DNA of 64,000 nucleotides from an uncultured Clostridia bacterium (GCA_932222125.1 CAKNZJ010000122.1:124001-188000); one strand, 5' to 3'. Counted from the stretch's first letter, positions 10,099 through 17,980 are shown. Program-made: numbers and translations. The notes: generated by a model not told the origin, from the letters alone.

Positions 10099-12108
10099 CT
10101 ATTCTTCTTCCGGAATAAGGCGGATGATATCTTTAAATGGCATACAAATATCATCACATTCCTTTGCCCTATGGTTTTTTAAAATCATCCGTGCCGCATT
10201 TTGCATGGCTGGAAATCCAGTCCTGGTCAGTTGATTTGCATAGATAATGATATTGACTCCCCGCTCCTTGAACTCTTCCTCCGTCACTGCATTAAAAGAA
10301 GTTGGAACCACAACCAGCGGCGTCATCGCATCCTTGTTGCGGAACTTCTCCACAAATTCAAAGATTTCAGCAGGATCCTTTTTCCGGCTGTGGATCATGA
10401 TGGCATCGGCCCCTGCCTCTGTAAAAGCAGCCGCCCGTTCCAAAGCATCGTCCATTCCCCGCTCTAAAATCAAACTTTCAATTCTGGCACAGATCATAAA
10501 ATCCTTCGTCCGCTGTGCCTTCTTACCTGCGGCAATTTTTGCGGCGAAGTCTGAAATGGATGCCTGTGTCTGCACAACATCATTTCCGAATAGAGAGTTC
10601 TTCTTCAATCCTGTCTTATCCTCAATGATAACCATGGATACGCCCATCCGCTCCAGGGAGCGAACCGTATAAACAAAGTGCTCTGTCAAACCACCGGTAT
10701 CCCCATCAAAAATAATCGGTTTCGTTGTTACCTCACAGATATCATCAATGGTCCGAAAGCGAGAGGTCATATCCACCAGCTCAATGTCCGGCTTCCCCTT
10801 TGCAGTGGAATCACACAGGGAACTGATCCACATAGCATCAAATTGGCGTGCGCCCCCTCTCTCCTCCACAACTGTGTTCTCTACAATCAGACCTGTCAGC
10901 CCGCTATGCGCTTCCATCGCTGTGACGGTTCCCTTCATCGCCAATGTTTTCCTCAGCCTTGCCCGCCGCATATCGGGAGTAGCCAACTCCGCTCTCGCTC
11001 GTTTTTCCAGCGCTAAATATTTTTCGTCTTGTTGATATGGAAATTCCACCAGTGTCCCACCGTAAGCAGCTAATACAGAGATAACTTCATCCCGTACAGG
11101 CCGTTGGATACCTGTTTTCCAATCATCCCCATGCACCACATAGGTGGGCAAGTACTGTTCCAGATTCTCCCGATAGCTCAGGGTTTTTTGCTTTACAACT
11201 TGATACACTCCAGAAATGTTTTCAAGTATGGATTTCCGCTCCTCATAAGGCAATAGCGGAAACCGTTTATAATTTGCCACTGCCTCATCGGACAGAACAC
11301 CCACAATCAACTTGCCCAGTCGAGTCGCTTTTTTTATAATAGAAATATGTCCACTATGGATAATATCTGTAGAGAAGCACATGTATACTGTGCGCTTTTC
11401 AATCTTTTGTAGCTCAGTGGATACAACCGCCAAATCTTCGGGGTTGTCAATTTCGCTGCAAAGAGCATTTTTTATGTCCAACGGATAGATCGCACAACGA
11501 TCTGATACTTCATTAAAGGCTTGTTCGGCATAGCATTTTACCTGCTGTTTTTCACAGTAAACTACAATATGATCCAGCCACACTCTCCAGTCCCTTTTTT
11601 TTATCTTGTATAATGGCTGAGCTGCCACCACATCATTGAACAGTTCAACCCCCACACCGACAATTCGCCCATCTTTCACTTCAGCCTTAAAATCCTTTTC
11701 CGGCAATGGGAGCGTACTGCTTACCGTCATACAACTCCTCTCGCTCTCAATCACCTGGTCAAAAACGACATTTTCAACGACAAGATCCCCATGTATCAGG
11801 ATGATATCATCGTTTAAGTATTCCCTTGCACAATAGATTGAGTAAATATAATTTGTATCCTTATAAATTGGATTCCTGACAAAAATAATCCGAAGCGGAC
11901 AATGAAGGCTATGACAATAATTGGCTAATACATTTTCAAAAGGGCCTGTAGTTATGATAACTTCTTCAATCCCGGCATCCGCCAGTTGTTGCAGCTGTCG
12001 AGACAAGATCGTTTCCTGACCGGAAATCTCCGTCAAACACTTTGGTTTGCCTGATGTTAAGGCCCCCATCCTGCTTCCCATCCCTGAATTTAAAATCAAT
12101 GCCTTCAT
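10099..12108 (-). CDS. triple-domain protein: sugar-type nucleotidyltransferase, cytidylyltransferase-like domain and phosphoenolpyruvate mutase
   Basis: 669 residues with three domains in order. Residues 1-232 are a MobA/LicC-type nucleotidyltransferase, with the LNSGMGSRMGALTSGKPKCL loop and a metal-site Asp in IHGDLVVE. Residues 238-365 are a TagD-like cytidylyltransferase fold with HSGH at 251-254. Residues 375-669 are phosphoenolpyruvate mutase, with DGDTGG at 468-473 and the diagnostic EDKTGLKKNS at 496-505. PEP mutase forms the C-P bond of phosphonopyruvate. The fused transferases probably make a CMP-linked phosphonate for attachment to a polymer or lipid. It is first gene of the phosphonate operon, with AAAGGG ten bases before the ATG. 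Two nucleotidyltransferase modules in one chain is unusual. Mutase activity is near certain; the roles of the other domains are inferred. Confidence 0.92.
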   Translation of the reverse strand: MKALILNSGMGSRMGALTSGKPKCLTEISGQETILSRQLQQLADAGIEEVIITTGPFENVLANYCHSLHCPLRIIFVRNPIYKDTNYIYSIYCAREYLNDDIILIHGDLVVENVVFDQVIESERSCMTVSSTLPLPEKDFKAEVKDGRIVGVGVELFNDVVAAQPLYKIKKRDWRVWLDHIVVYCEKQQVKCYAEQAFNEVSDRCAIYPLDIKNALCSEIDNPEDLAVVSTELQKIEKRTVYMCFSTDIIHSGHISIIKKATRLGKLIVGVLSDEAVANYKRFPLLPYEERKSILENISGVYQVVKQKTLSYRENLEQYLPTYVVHGDDWKTGIQRPVRDEVISVLAAYGGTLVEFPYQQDEKYLALEKRARAELATPDMRRARLRKTLAMKGTVTAMEAHSGLTGLIVENTVVEERGGARQFDAMWISSLCDSTAKGKPDIELVDMTSRFRTIDDICEVTTKPIIFDGDTGGLTEHFVYTVRSLERMGVSMVIIEDKTGLKKNSLFGNDVVQTQASISDFAAKIAAGKKAQRTKDFMICARIESLILERGMDDALERAAAFTEAGADAIMIHSRKKDPAEIFEFVEKFRNKDAMTPLVVVPTSFNAVTEEEFKERGVNIIIYANQLTRTGFPAMQNAARMILKNHRAKECDDICMPFKDIIRLIPEEE

Positions 12109-12372
12109 CTTTACATATCCCTTTCATAATTTTAGGAATAAAAGTATCATTTACTCCTATATGCCGAATTCATTGCTATGCAGCAGTTTAAAAATATTTC
12201 GATTAATTATATATCAAATAATATGCTTTGGCAAGATACGCTCTCAAGCCAACATATTCCGGTCCCCCTAAAAACCAAGTTAACCAGGCATCTAGCTGTC
12301 CCTTCCACATTAACAGCAGTTCCAAGATTGAAACAACCTTCACATCTAACCAGGCAATCCCCTCTATTACAT
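12109..12372. other. intergenic leader of the phosphonate operon
   Basis: AT-rich sequence holding the promoter at 12206-12234 and an untranslated leader of about 90 bases. No gene is seen. Confidence 0.6.
12206..12234 (-). promoter_or_regulatory. sigma-A promoter of the phosphonate operon
   Basis: On the minus strand TTGCCA (12234-12229) and TATAAT (12211-12206) are separated by 17 bases. This gives a leader of about 90 bases before the pepM-fusion ATG. Confidence 0.8.
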
Positions 12373-12410
12373 AAAAAAGTAGGAGCAAACAGTGTGTCGT
12401 TTGCTCCTAC
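12373..12410 (-). terminator. terminator of the tRNA operon
   Basis: A 12-bp perfect stem (12379-12390 with 12399-12410) lies directly after the tRNA-Lys 3' end. On the minus strand it is followed by six U (12378-12373). Confidence 0.92.
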
Positions 12411-12411
12411 C

Positions 12412-12487
12412 TGGTGACCCAGCGGGGACTCGAACCCCGGACCTTCGCCTTAAAAGGGCGTTGCTCTACCAACTGAGCTACTGGGTC
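12412..12487 (-). tRNA. tRNA-Lys (anticodon TTT)
   Basis: 76 bases including an encoded CCA (12414-12412). Acceptor GACCCAG pairs with CTGGGTC, the D-arm is GCTC..GAGC, the anticodon loop is CTTTTAA and the T-arm contains GGTTCGAGTCC. Last gene of the five-tRNA operon. Confidence 0.98.
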
Positions 12488-12529
12488 ATATTCTGATTCT
12501 ACCGGGCGAAAGTAATGAAGGATGGGGCG

Positions 12530-12558
12530 CCCCAAAAGCCGCCCGACGGCTTTTGGGG
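12530..12558. other. hairpin in the tRNA-Gln/tRNA-Lys spacer
   Basis: A perfect 12-bp stem (12530-12541 with 12547-12558) and a 5-base loop, with no U-run on either side. It is probably an RNA processing or folding element between tRNAs. Confidence 0.55.
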
Positions 12559-12618
12559 GATTAATGTGCGTTCCATCCGCGGCAAGGGCAATGATTCTAA
12601 AAAACTGCCCCGATGGCA

Positions 12619-12693
12619 TGGCTGGGATGGCTGGACTCGAACCAGCGAATGCGGGAGTCAAAGTCCCGTGCCTTACCACTTGGCTACACCCCA
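12619..12693 (-). tRNA. tRNA-Gln (anticodon TTG)
   Basis: 75 bases including an encoded CCA. Acceptor TGGGGTG pairs with CATCCCA, the anticodon loop is CTTTGAC and the T-arm contains GGTTCGAGTCC. It closely resembles tRNA-Gln of other Firmicutes. Confidence 0.97.
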
Positions 12694-12712
12694 ATATTGT
12701 AGTGTCAGGCAA

Positions 12713-12736
12713 GGGCCGGAGCGGACGCTCCGGCCC
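12713..12736. other. hairpin in the tRNA-His/tRNA-Gln spacer
   Basis: A perfect 10-bp GC-rich stem (12713-12722 with 12727-12736) with a 4-base loop and no U-run. It has the same setting as the other spacer hairpins of this tRNA array. Confidence 0.5.
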
Positions 12737-12747
12737 TCAGCCATGTA

Positions 12748-12824
12748 TGGGGTGGGTAATGGGGCTCGAACCCACGACTCCCGGAACCACAATCCGGTGC
12801 TCTGCCAGCTGAGCTATACCCACC
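12748..12824 (-). tRNA. tRNA-His (anticodon GTG)
   Basis: 77 bases with an encoded CCA. The acceptor stem has eight pairs (GGTGGGTA with TACCCACC), giving the extra G at position -1 opposite C73 that is the identity mark of tRNA-His. The anticodon loop is TTGTGGT. Confidence 0.98.
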
Positions 12825-12972
12825 ATATGCGCTTGCATTACCGTGTTGTCCCTTCACCTATTTTTATCCTGTAAAAGTCCAGAGAAACAAAATCTGGCGG
12901 GGAACAAGAATTTTATAGGGCAGACAAGCTGTTGCCGCAGATCCAAGCCGGACAGAACAAAGCTTGCCACTA

Positions 12973-13049
<77 letters not shown>

Positions 13050-13098
13050 GTATGCAAAATACACAGAAGCTGCCCAACAATGGCACAGCTTCTTATGT

Positions 13099-13172
13099 TG
13101 GAGCGGGTGATGGGAATCGAACCCACACAACCAGCTTGGAAGGCTGGGATTCTACCATTGAACTACACCCGC
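13099..13172 (-). tRNA. tRNA-Gly (anticodon TCC)
   Basis: 74 bases with an encoded CCA. Acceptor GCGGGTG pairs with CACCCGC, the anticodon loop is CTTCCAA and the T-arm contains GGTTCGATTCC. It is the first gene of the array, about 30 bases after the promoter. Confidence 0.98.
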
Positions 13173-13205
13173 ATACCAGGCGCTCCAGCAAATATCAGCT
13201 TGGAC

Positions 13206-13234
13206 ATGATAGCACAAAGCCTAAGATTTGTCAA
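13206..13234 (-). promoter_or_regulatory. sigma-A promoter of the five-tRNA operon
   Basis: On the minus strand TTGACA (13234-13229), 17 bases, then TATCAT (13211-13206) with a TG extension in TGTGCTATCAT. It lies in the short gap between the pyrB stop codon and tRNA-Gly. Confidence 0.9.
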
Positions 13235-13245
13235 TCCCCTAACCG

Positions 13246-14316
13246 TTAAAAACCTGATAAGGGCGTGTCACAAAAAGCACAACACTCTACTTCGCCATTG
13301 CGCTTCACCAGCGGCGGCAGGTAGTCCTCTGTCTGGGTAATGCAGTTTGGGTTGTGGCAGACAGGCCCGTGACCAATCTCCACCGGGGCAGGAACACTTC
13401 TGGACATATTTGCTAAATCAGCCAACAGAGCCATCCTGGCAAACATGCCAAACCGAGCTTGCGCAAAGTAAACTGCCCTTGGGTCATCGTCCACATCCAC
13501 GGTGATCTCATCCACCCGGGGCAGGGGGTGCATCACCAGCAAATCCTCCCTGGCTCGGGCCAACTTGGATCCGGTGAGAATATATATCCCCTTGTTGCGC
13601 TCATATTCCAACGGATCGATGAAGCGTTCCCGCTGGATTCTGGTCATATACAGCACATCCAGTTGGGGAATGACGGTTTCCAATCCGGTGACCTCCACAA
13701 AGGCCATATCGTGTTCTTGCATGAACTGACGCAGATAGTCCGGGATGGCTAAGTCCCTGGGGGCAATAAGGAAAAACCGAATATTTTTAAACTTGGCTAA
13801 AGCCTTGATTAGCGAGTGGACAGTGCGGCCATTTTTTAAGTCTCCGCACAGGCCAAAGGCCAGACCGTCCACCCCCCCCCTCAGTCGGGTGACAGTGGTC
13901 AAATCCGCTATGGTTTGGGTGGGATGCATATGGCCGCCGTCTCCGGCGTTGATGACTGGAACATCAGAATACAGGGATGCCGCCTTGGCCGCCCCCTCCC
14001 AAGGGGTGCGCATGACAATGACGTCTGCGTAACCCGATACCATCTTGATAGTATCCTTTAACGTCTCCCCCTTGGCCACTGAGGAGGAGCGGGGATCAGC
14101 AAATCCAAATACCGTGCCCCCCAGCCGCAGCATGGCAGTCTGAAAAGAGAAATTGGTGCGGGTGGAGGGCTCATAGAACAGGGAGGCCATCACCTTGCCC
14201 CGGCAGGCATCTAAATAACGCTCCGGCGCATCTATGATTTTGTCTGCCCGGGCATACAGTTCATCCCACTCGGCCCGGCTCAGGTCCCCGAAGTCAATCA
14301 GATGCCGCACAGCCAT
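13246..14316 (-). CDS. pyrB: aspartate carbamoyltransferase with fused PyrI-like zinc tail
   Basis: 356 residues, about 45 more than a plain PyrB. It makes carbamoyl-aspartate from carbamoyl phosphate and aspartate in pyrimidine synthesis. The carbamoyl phosphate loop is FYEPSTRTNFSF (about 48-59); HPTQTIADL and HPLPRVDEI are also present. The extra C-terminus carries CHNPNC and CCAFC, resembling the zinc-binding half of the regulatory chain PyrI (CxNxxC...CxxC) without its nucleotide-binding half. The run GGGGGG touches the first ATG, so the in-frame GTG at 14310 may be the real start (product opening RHLIDFGDLS). It stands alone, with no other pyr gene nearby. Confidence 0.95.
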   Translation of the reverse strand: MAVRHLIDFGDLSRAEWDELYARADKIIDAPERYLDACRGKVMASLFYEPSTRTNFSFQTAMLRLGGTVFGFADPRSSSVAKGETLKDTIKMVSGYADVIVMRTPWEGAAKAASLYSDVPVINAGDGGHMHPTQTIADLTTVTRLRGGVDGLAFGLCGDLKNGRTVHSLIKALAKFKNIRFFLIAPRDLAIPDYLRQFMQEHDMAFVEVTGLETVIPQLDVLYMTRIQRERFIDPLEYERNKGIYILTGSKLARAREDLLVMHPLPRVDEITVDVDDDPRAVYFAQARFGMFARMALLADLANMSRSVPAPVEIGHGPVCHNPNCITQTEDYLPPLVKRNGEVECCAFCDTPLSGF

Positions 14317-14336
14317 CCCCCCTTAGAATTCGCTCT

Positions 14337-14365
14337 ATTCTACCACATTTCCTCCGAGTGGACAA
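14337..14365 (-). promoter_or_regulatory. sigma-A promoter of pyrB
   Basis: On the minus strand TTGTCC (14365-14360), 17 bases, then TAGAAT (14342-14337) preceded by a TG extension. The transcript would start only about 14 bases before pyrB, leaving no room for a PyrR attenuator. Confidence 0.75.
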
Positions 14366-14446
14366 CTGGAATTCTCTTCCTTCTCGAAAAAATTCCGCCC
14401 GGCTCACCTTACCGACTCAGCACCATTCAGGTGGGATTTGTTCAGC

Positions 14447-14551
14447 CTATTGCGGTCCGCTTATCTTTTCCTGCTGGCAAACATATTGCTGCAGCACCCC
14501 CAGCATTTCCAAGTTTGCATCAAACATGACATTCAGCACAGTCCTCCACTT
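14447..14551 (-). pseudogene. remnant copy of the 3' end of the adjacent sulfatase-like gene
   Basis: The 35 codons (34 residues plus stop) downstream of the sulfatase-like gene translate to a product starting KWRTVLNVMFDANLEML and ending KISGPQ. The tail of the intact gene reads TWRTVLNVMFGTDLEML and ends KVTGLQ. Both end at a TAG after Gln and have the same length, with no gaps between them. The copy is shifted one base out of frame from the intact gene and has no start. This is the leftover of a tandem paralogue, probably lost by deletion. Confidence 0.85.
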
Positions 14552-14553
14552 TT

Positions 14554-16044
14554 CTATTGCAGCCCTGTCACCTTCCTCCACCTATACACATAGCCTTGCG
14601 GCTCCTCCAGCATTTCAAGATCTGTTCCAAACATGACGTTCAGCACAGTCCTCCAGGTGTTAAGCCCTGACAGCCCCTCTATGTCCGCTGGCTCCCGGTT
14701 GCCCCAATAGACACAGTTCAGAATGTTTTGCATACTTGCCGTTTCCAGCTCCGCGTCATAGTCCTCTTCCTTATATAAGTACATGCAGTGCTTCCCATAC
14801 CGCGCCCCATGGTCCGACTGCATTACGATGATGGCCCCCGGGTCATTTTTTTGGATCAGCTCTACCGTTTCCTTGATCCATCCGTTGAGAAACAGCAATT
14901 GATTGATATAATGTTCTTTATTTGTCCAGTTTGAGTAGTCCTCACCTGCAATCCGATTTCCGTCGCTGTCAAACACAAACCCAACGTGCGGGCACTGCAA
15001 ATAACACACCGTCAACGTGGGCTGGTCTGGCTCAACTTCCCGCCACGCATATTTCATATCCCTGAGCGCAGAACGCAATACCTCCGCATAGATACTGGCA
15101 GTTGTCTGTTCGGGCATGAAATCCACCATTATGTTGTGAACTAGGCTTTGTTGTAAAATATAATCTGTTAAAGTCTCCACTTTCTCATTGGTTTTGTGCG
15201 AAGATATCACCTTGACCCCTTTTTCATCCAGCATTCCGCTATGATTGATCAGGTTGATCTGATAGCCCATGTTTCGAAAAATCTGATATAGGGCGGGATT
15301 TTCCGTATACTTTAGATTCCCCTCACTTGTTCCATTAACCGTAGTCACATAATCCAGATTCAGAACATTGGGCACAATATCTACCGTCGCAATAGATTCT
15401 CTGTTATAGCTGGTTTTGGAATACACAAATCCGGATGCCTCCAGAAAGTCCACAAGGTCCCGATTGTCAAACTCATAATAATACTCTAAGCTTTTCGGTC
15501 CCCCATATTCATCAAAAATAAAATAGTATACATTCTCCTTGCTGCTGCCTTGCGTATCCGAATCCACTGCGTCGGCCAGCTTGGAACGAGTATCCGGACG
15601 AAAACCGATCTTTTCTATGATGGCGGGCGCGGCTATCACCCCATTCAGCAAAATCAGCCCCCCAAATATTCCAGCAATCACGGTGCACGGAACGAACGCA
15701 TTCCACTTGCTCTTCCACAAATACAGGAGAAAGCCCCCATACAACGCCAGAAAAACCCACAGTATGTATTCTTCGATTGCTCCTGGCACTGCATTGGCCA
15801 CCTGGTTAAAGTTCATAAACATAAGCATGAACAGGGAGGAAAACAAGGCTGCCTTTTCCAGACTCTTTAGGATAAGGCCCCCAATTAAAGTAATCCCCGC
15901 CGCTACACCCAGAAATATTCCCAAGGGTATCAGTATCTCGTTGAAATCCCCCTCTCCCACATTCTGGAAGTACATGAATGTACAGGGATATGCGCAGGTC
16001 AACATTACCGCCAAAACAGCGATCACTTTGTGAAATTTCTTCAT
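14554..16044 (-). CDS. membrane-anchored sulfatase/phosphotransferase-fold protein
   Basis: 496 residues. The ATG at 16044 was chosen, with GAGGGG ten bases upstream; a GTG six codons earlier is possible. About five hydrophobic segments span roughly residues 5-165. An extracellular alkaline-phosphatase-superfamily domain follows, starting YYFIFDEYGG (metal-binding Asp) and with SDHGARYG near 405 as the second metal site. The nucleophile is probably Ser or Thr in SYNRESIATVD. This architecture resembles lipoteichoic acid synthases and phosphoethanolamine transferases, so transfer of a phospho-group to a surface glycan or lipid is as plausible as sulfatase activity. It lies about 2.4 kb from the phosphonate operon. 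A degenerate copy of its 3' end follows it. Confidence 0.75.
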   Translation of the reverse strand: MKKFHKVIAVLAVMLTCAYPCTFMYFQNVGEGDFNEILIPLGIFLGVAAGITLIGGLILKSLEKAALFSSLFMLMFMNFNQVANAVPGAIEEYILWVFLALYGGFLLYLWKSKWNAFVPCTVIAGIFGGLILLNGVIAAPAIIEKIGFRPDTRSKLADAVDSDTQGSSKENVYYFIFDEYGGPKSLEYYYEFDNRDLVDFLEASGFVYSKTSYNRESIATVDIVPNVLNLDYVTTVNGTSEGNLKYTENPALYQIFRNMGYQINLINHSGMLDEKGVKVISSHKTNEKVETLTDYILQQSLVHNIMVDFMPEQTTASIYAEVLRSALRDMKYAWREVEPDQPTLTVCYLQCPHVGFVFDSDGNRIAGEDYSNWTNKEHYINQLLFLNGWIKETVELIQKNDPGAIIVMQSDHGARYGKHCMYLYKEEDYDAELETASMQNILNCVYWGNREPADIEGLSGLNTWRTVLNVMFGTDLEMLEEPQGYVYRWRKVTGLQ

Positions 16045-16259
16045 GGAAGCTGGTCCCCTCACAATTTTAATTTAAGGCAATAGAAGGCTCAACCCGGCCT
16101 TCCGATCTACCCTGGTTTTATCATTCCACGTCTCTTCCTCATCCTTCTCCCATCTTTTGAGCGTGTACAATACACCATAAACCAAGATACTCTCTTTGAG
16201 GATCATACCTATGTCTTTAAGCTGATTCTCTTCCCTTATACCTAGATGCTGGATTTTTT
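16045..16259 (-). other. long untranslated leader of the sulfatase-like gene
   Basis: About 210 bases separate the predicted transcription start from the ATG. No gene or known riboswitch was recognised in it. Confidence 0.45.
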
Positions 16260-16288
16260 ATTATACTACCTGTCCCTGTCATTTTCAA
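16260..16288 (-). promoter_or_regulatory. sigma-A promoter of the sulfatase-like gene
   Basis: On the minus strand TTGAAA (16288-16283), 17 bases, then a perfect TATAAT (16265-16260). Confidence 0.82.
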
Positions 16289-16433
16289 CGCTTACATTTT
16301 ATCATAGCCCCCACAGAGGGTAGATCCCGCACAAAGTCAGATGCGCTCTTTGCAGGGTTTGGGTGCACATTTGCCACAATCCAAATCGTGCCTCTAACAG
16401 CCCTGTGCCCCAAAAATTGTCTTGTATGACTTT

Positions 16434-16477
16434 CCCCCGTTTTCCCAATCCTATTTGAAAGGACTAGAGAACGGGGG
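16434..16477 (+). promoter_or_regulatory. stem-loop covering the ribosome site of the CmpB-like gene
   Basis: CCCCCGTT (16434-16441) is complementary to AACGGGGG (16470-16477). The second arm contains the only Shine-Dalgarno-like sequence (GGGGGA) of the gene starting at 16484, so the pairing would hide it. Confidence 0.45.
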
Positions 16478-16483
16478 ATTTTT

Positions 16484-17005
16484 ATGGTCTGGATGTGGTA
16501 CTTCTCAATCTATAGCTTTTTCGGCTTTCTGTTGGAGGTGGCATTTGCCCGGGCCATCGGCCACCCCAAGCGAGATCGCAAGTGCTTCTTATTGCTGCCC
16601 ATGTGTCCGGTATACGGTCTGGGCGCGCTGTTGATCCTATGGCTAGCCCCGGCAGCACGCGGTATCTTGTGGGTTATGGTTATAGGCACCCTGGCCGCTA
16701 CAGCGGCTGAGCTGCTCATGGGCCTATTCTACCGCTATGTGCTAGAAGTGGAGTTTTGGGATTACTCCGATATGCGAGGAAATCTCATGGGCCTAGTATG
16801 CCCTATGTTCTCTCTGTTCTGGTCCATTTTATCCCTTGGCCTAGTGTACCTCGTCCATCCACTGGTGGCAAGACTGATTGCCGCCATTCCCGGATGGCTC
16901 GGCCCTCCAGCCCTCATATTACTGGTAGCAGATGCGCTAGTTTCCTCCATTGCCCTGCGTCGCGCGGGAACCACGGATGTGCTACGGTGGTATGCCACCC
17001 ATTAG
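16484..17005 (+). CDS. CmpB-family (putative ABC transporter type IV) membrane protein
   Basis: 173 residues with about five hydrophobic helices. The N-terminus WMWYFSIYSFFGFLLEVAF and the following CFLLLPMCPVYGLGAL are typical of the ABC_trans_CmpB family, small membrane proteins widespread in Clostridia and of unproven function. The ATG at 16484 follows GGGGGA by five bases. It lies 57 bases before pstS on the same strand and may be cotranscribed, but its link to phosphate uptake is not established. Confidence 0.72.
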   Translation: MVWMWYFSIYSFFGFLLEVAFARAIGHPKRDRKCFLLLPMCPVYGLGALLILWLAPAARGILWVMVIGTLAATAAELLMGLFYRYVLEVEFWDYSDMRGNLMGLVCPMFSLFWSILSLGLVYLVHPLVARLIAAIPGWLGPPALILLVADALVSSIALRRAGTTDVLRWYATH

Positions 17006-17062
17006 CCCCTTCCACTTCAAACGCAGAAACCCGCCATAAGCTGAAAGGAAGTGACCACCGCG

Positions 17063-17914
17063 ATGTCCCTGAAACGACTTCTGAGCTTAGCTGCAGCACT
17101 GGCTCTGACCCTGGGCTTGACTGCCTGCCGCGCCGGACGGCCCAACCATGCAGCCAAGCCATCCGGCGGGCGGTCTGACTCAGTCATCCTCCTTGGTTCC
17201 ACCTCTATGGAGGCCATCATGGGTGCTCTGGCAGAACAGTTCGGCCAGGAACACCAGGGTGTCACTATCTCCGTGGAGGGAGGCGGCTCCGGGGCCGGAG
17301 TGGAGGCCGCCGCAAACGGCACGGCACACATCGGTCTGGCCTCCCGGGAGCTGCGGGAAGAAGAACGGTCCAAAGGGATCACCGGCACCACCCTTGCCCT
17401 GGATGGCATTGCCATTATTGTCAATGCCGATAACCCTGTGTCCAACCTGACCATGGAACAGATTGCCGCCATTTATACCGGCCAGATTTCTAATTGGTCT
17501 CAGGTGGGAGGGGCGCAGCTCGCCATTGCCGCTGTGGGCCGGGAGGCAGGCTCCGGCACGCGGGAGGGATTTGAATCCATCACGGGTACAGGCAACGCCT
17601 GCGTGTTGTCCCAGGCCCCCACCTCCAACGGCGCGGTCATTCAGAGCGTGCGCAGCAATCCCCATGCCATCGGCTACGTCTCCCTGTCCACTGCCGAAGG
17701 TCAGAAGGGAATTAAAATCCTGGCAGTGGAAGGGGTTCTCCCCAGCGAAGATACCATTCAAGCTGGTGCTTACCCCATTCAGCGTCCCTTTCTCCTGATC
17801 ACCCGCCAGGGAATGGATCTCACCCCCCAGGCCCAGGCGTTCCTTGACTGGGCCACCTCTGCCGCAGCAGCCAGTCTTATCCGAAGTCAAGGGGCAGTGC
17901 CCTTGGCCCGGTAG
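17063..17914 (+). CDS. pstS: phosphate ABC transporter, phosphate-binding lipoprotein PstS
   Basis: 283 residues. A lipoprotein signal ends at LTAC, so Cys22 is lipidated and the protein sits on the outer face of the membrane. The periplasmic-binding-protein fold shows GSTSMEAIMGALAEQF, GGSGAGVEAAANG and the phosphate-site signature AVGREAGSGTREGFE. The ATG at 17063 is preferred: the GTG at 17051 used by the longest frame is only two bases from AAGGA. First gene of pstSCAB-phoU. Binds inorganic phosphate for import by PstC/PstA powered by PstB. Confidence 0.93.
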   Translation: MSLKRLLSLAAALALTLGLTACRAGRPNHAAKPSGGRSDSVILLGSTSMEAIMGALAEQFGQEHQGVTISVEGGGSGAGVEAAANGTAHIGLASRELREEERSKGITGTTLALDGIAIIVNADNPVSNLTMEQIAAIYTGQISNWSQVGGAQLAIAAVGREAGSGTREGFESITGTGNACVLSQAPTSNGAVIQSVRSNPHAIGYVSLSTAEGQKGIKILAVEGVLPSEDTIQAGAYPIQRPFLLITRQGMDLTPQAQAFLDWATSAAAASLIRSQGAVPLAR

Positions 17915-17980
17915 GTCTATTCTTTCCATGGCGATAGCGGTAAATACAAATCAGTTATTCCTGAGAGAGGAGCAGTGGAC

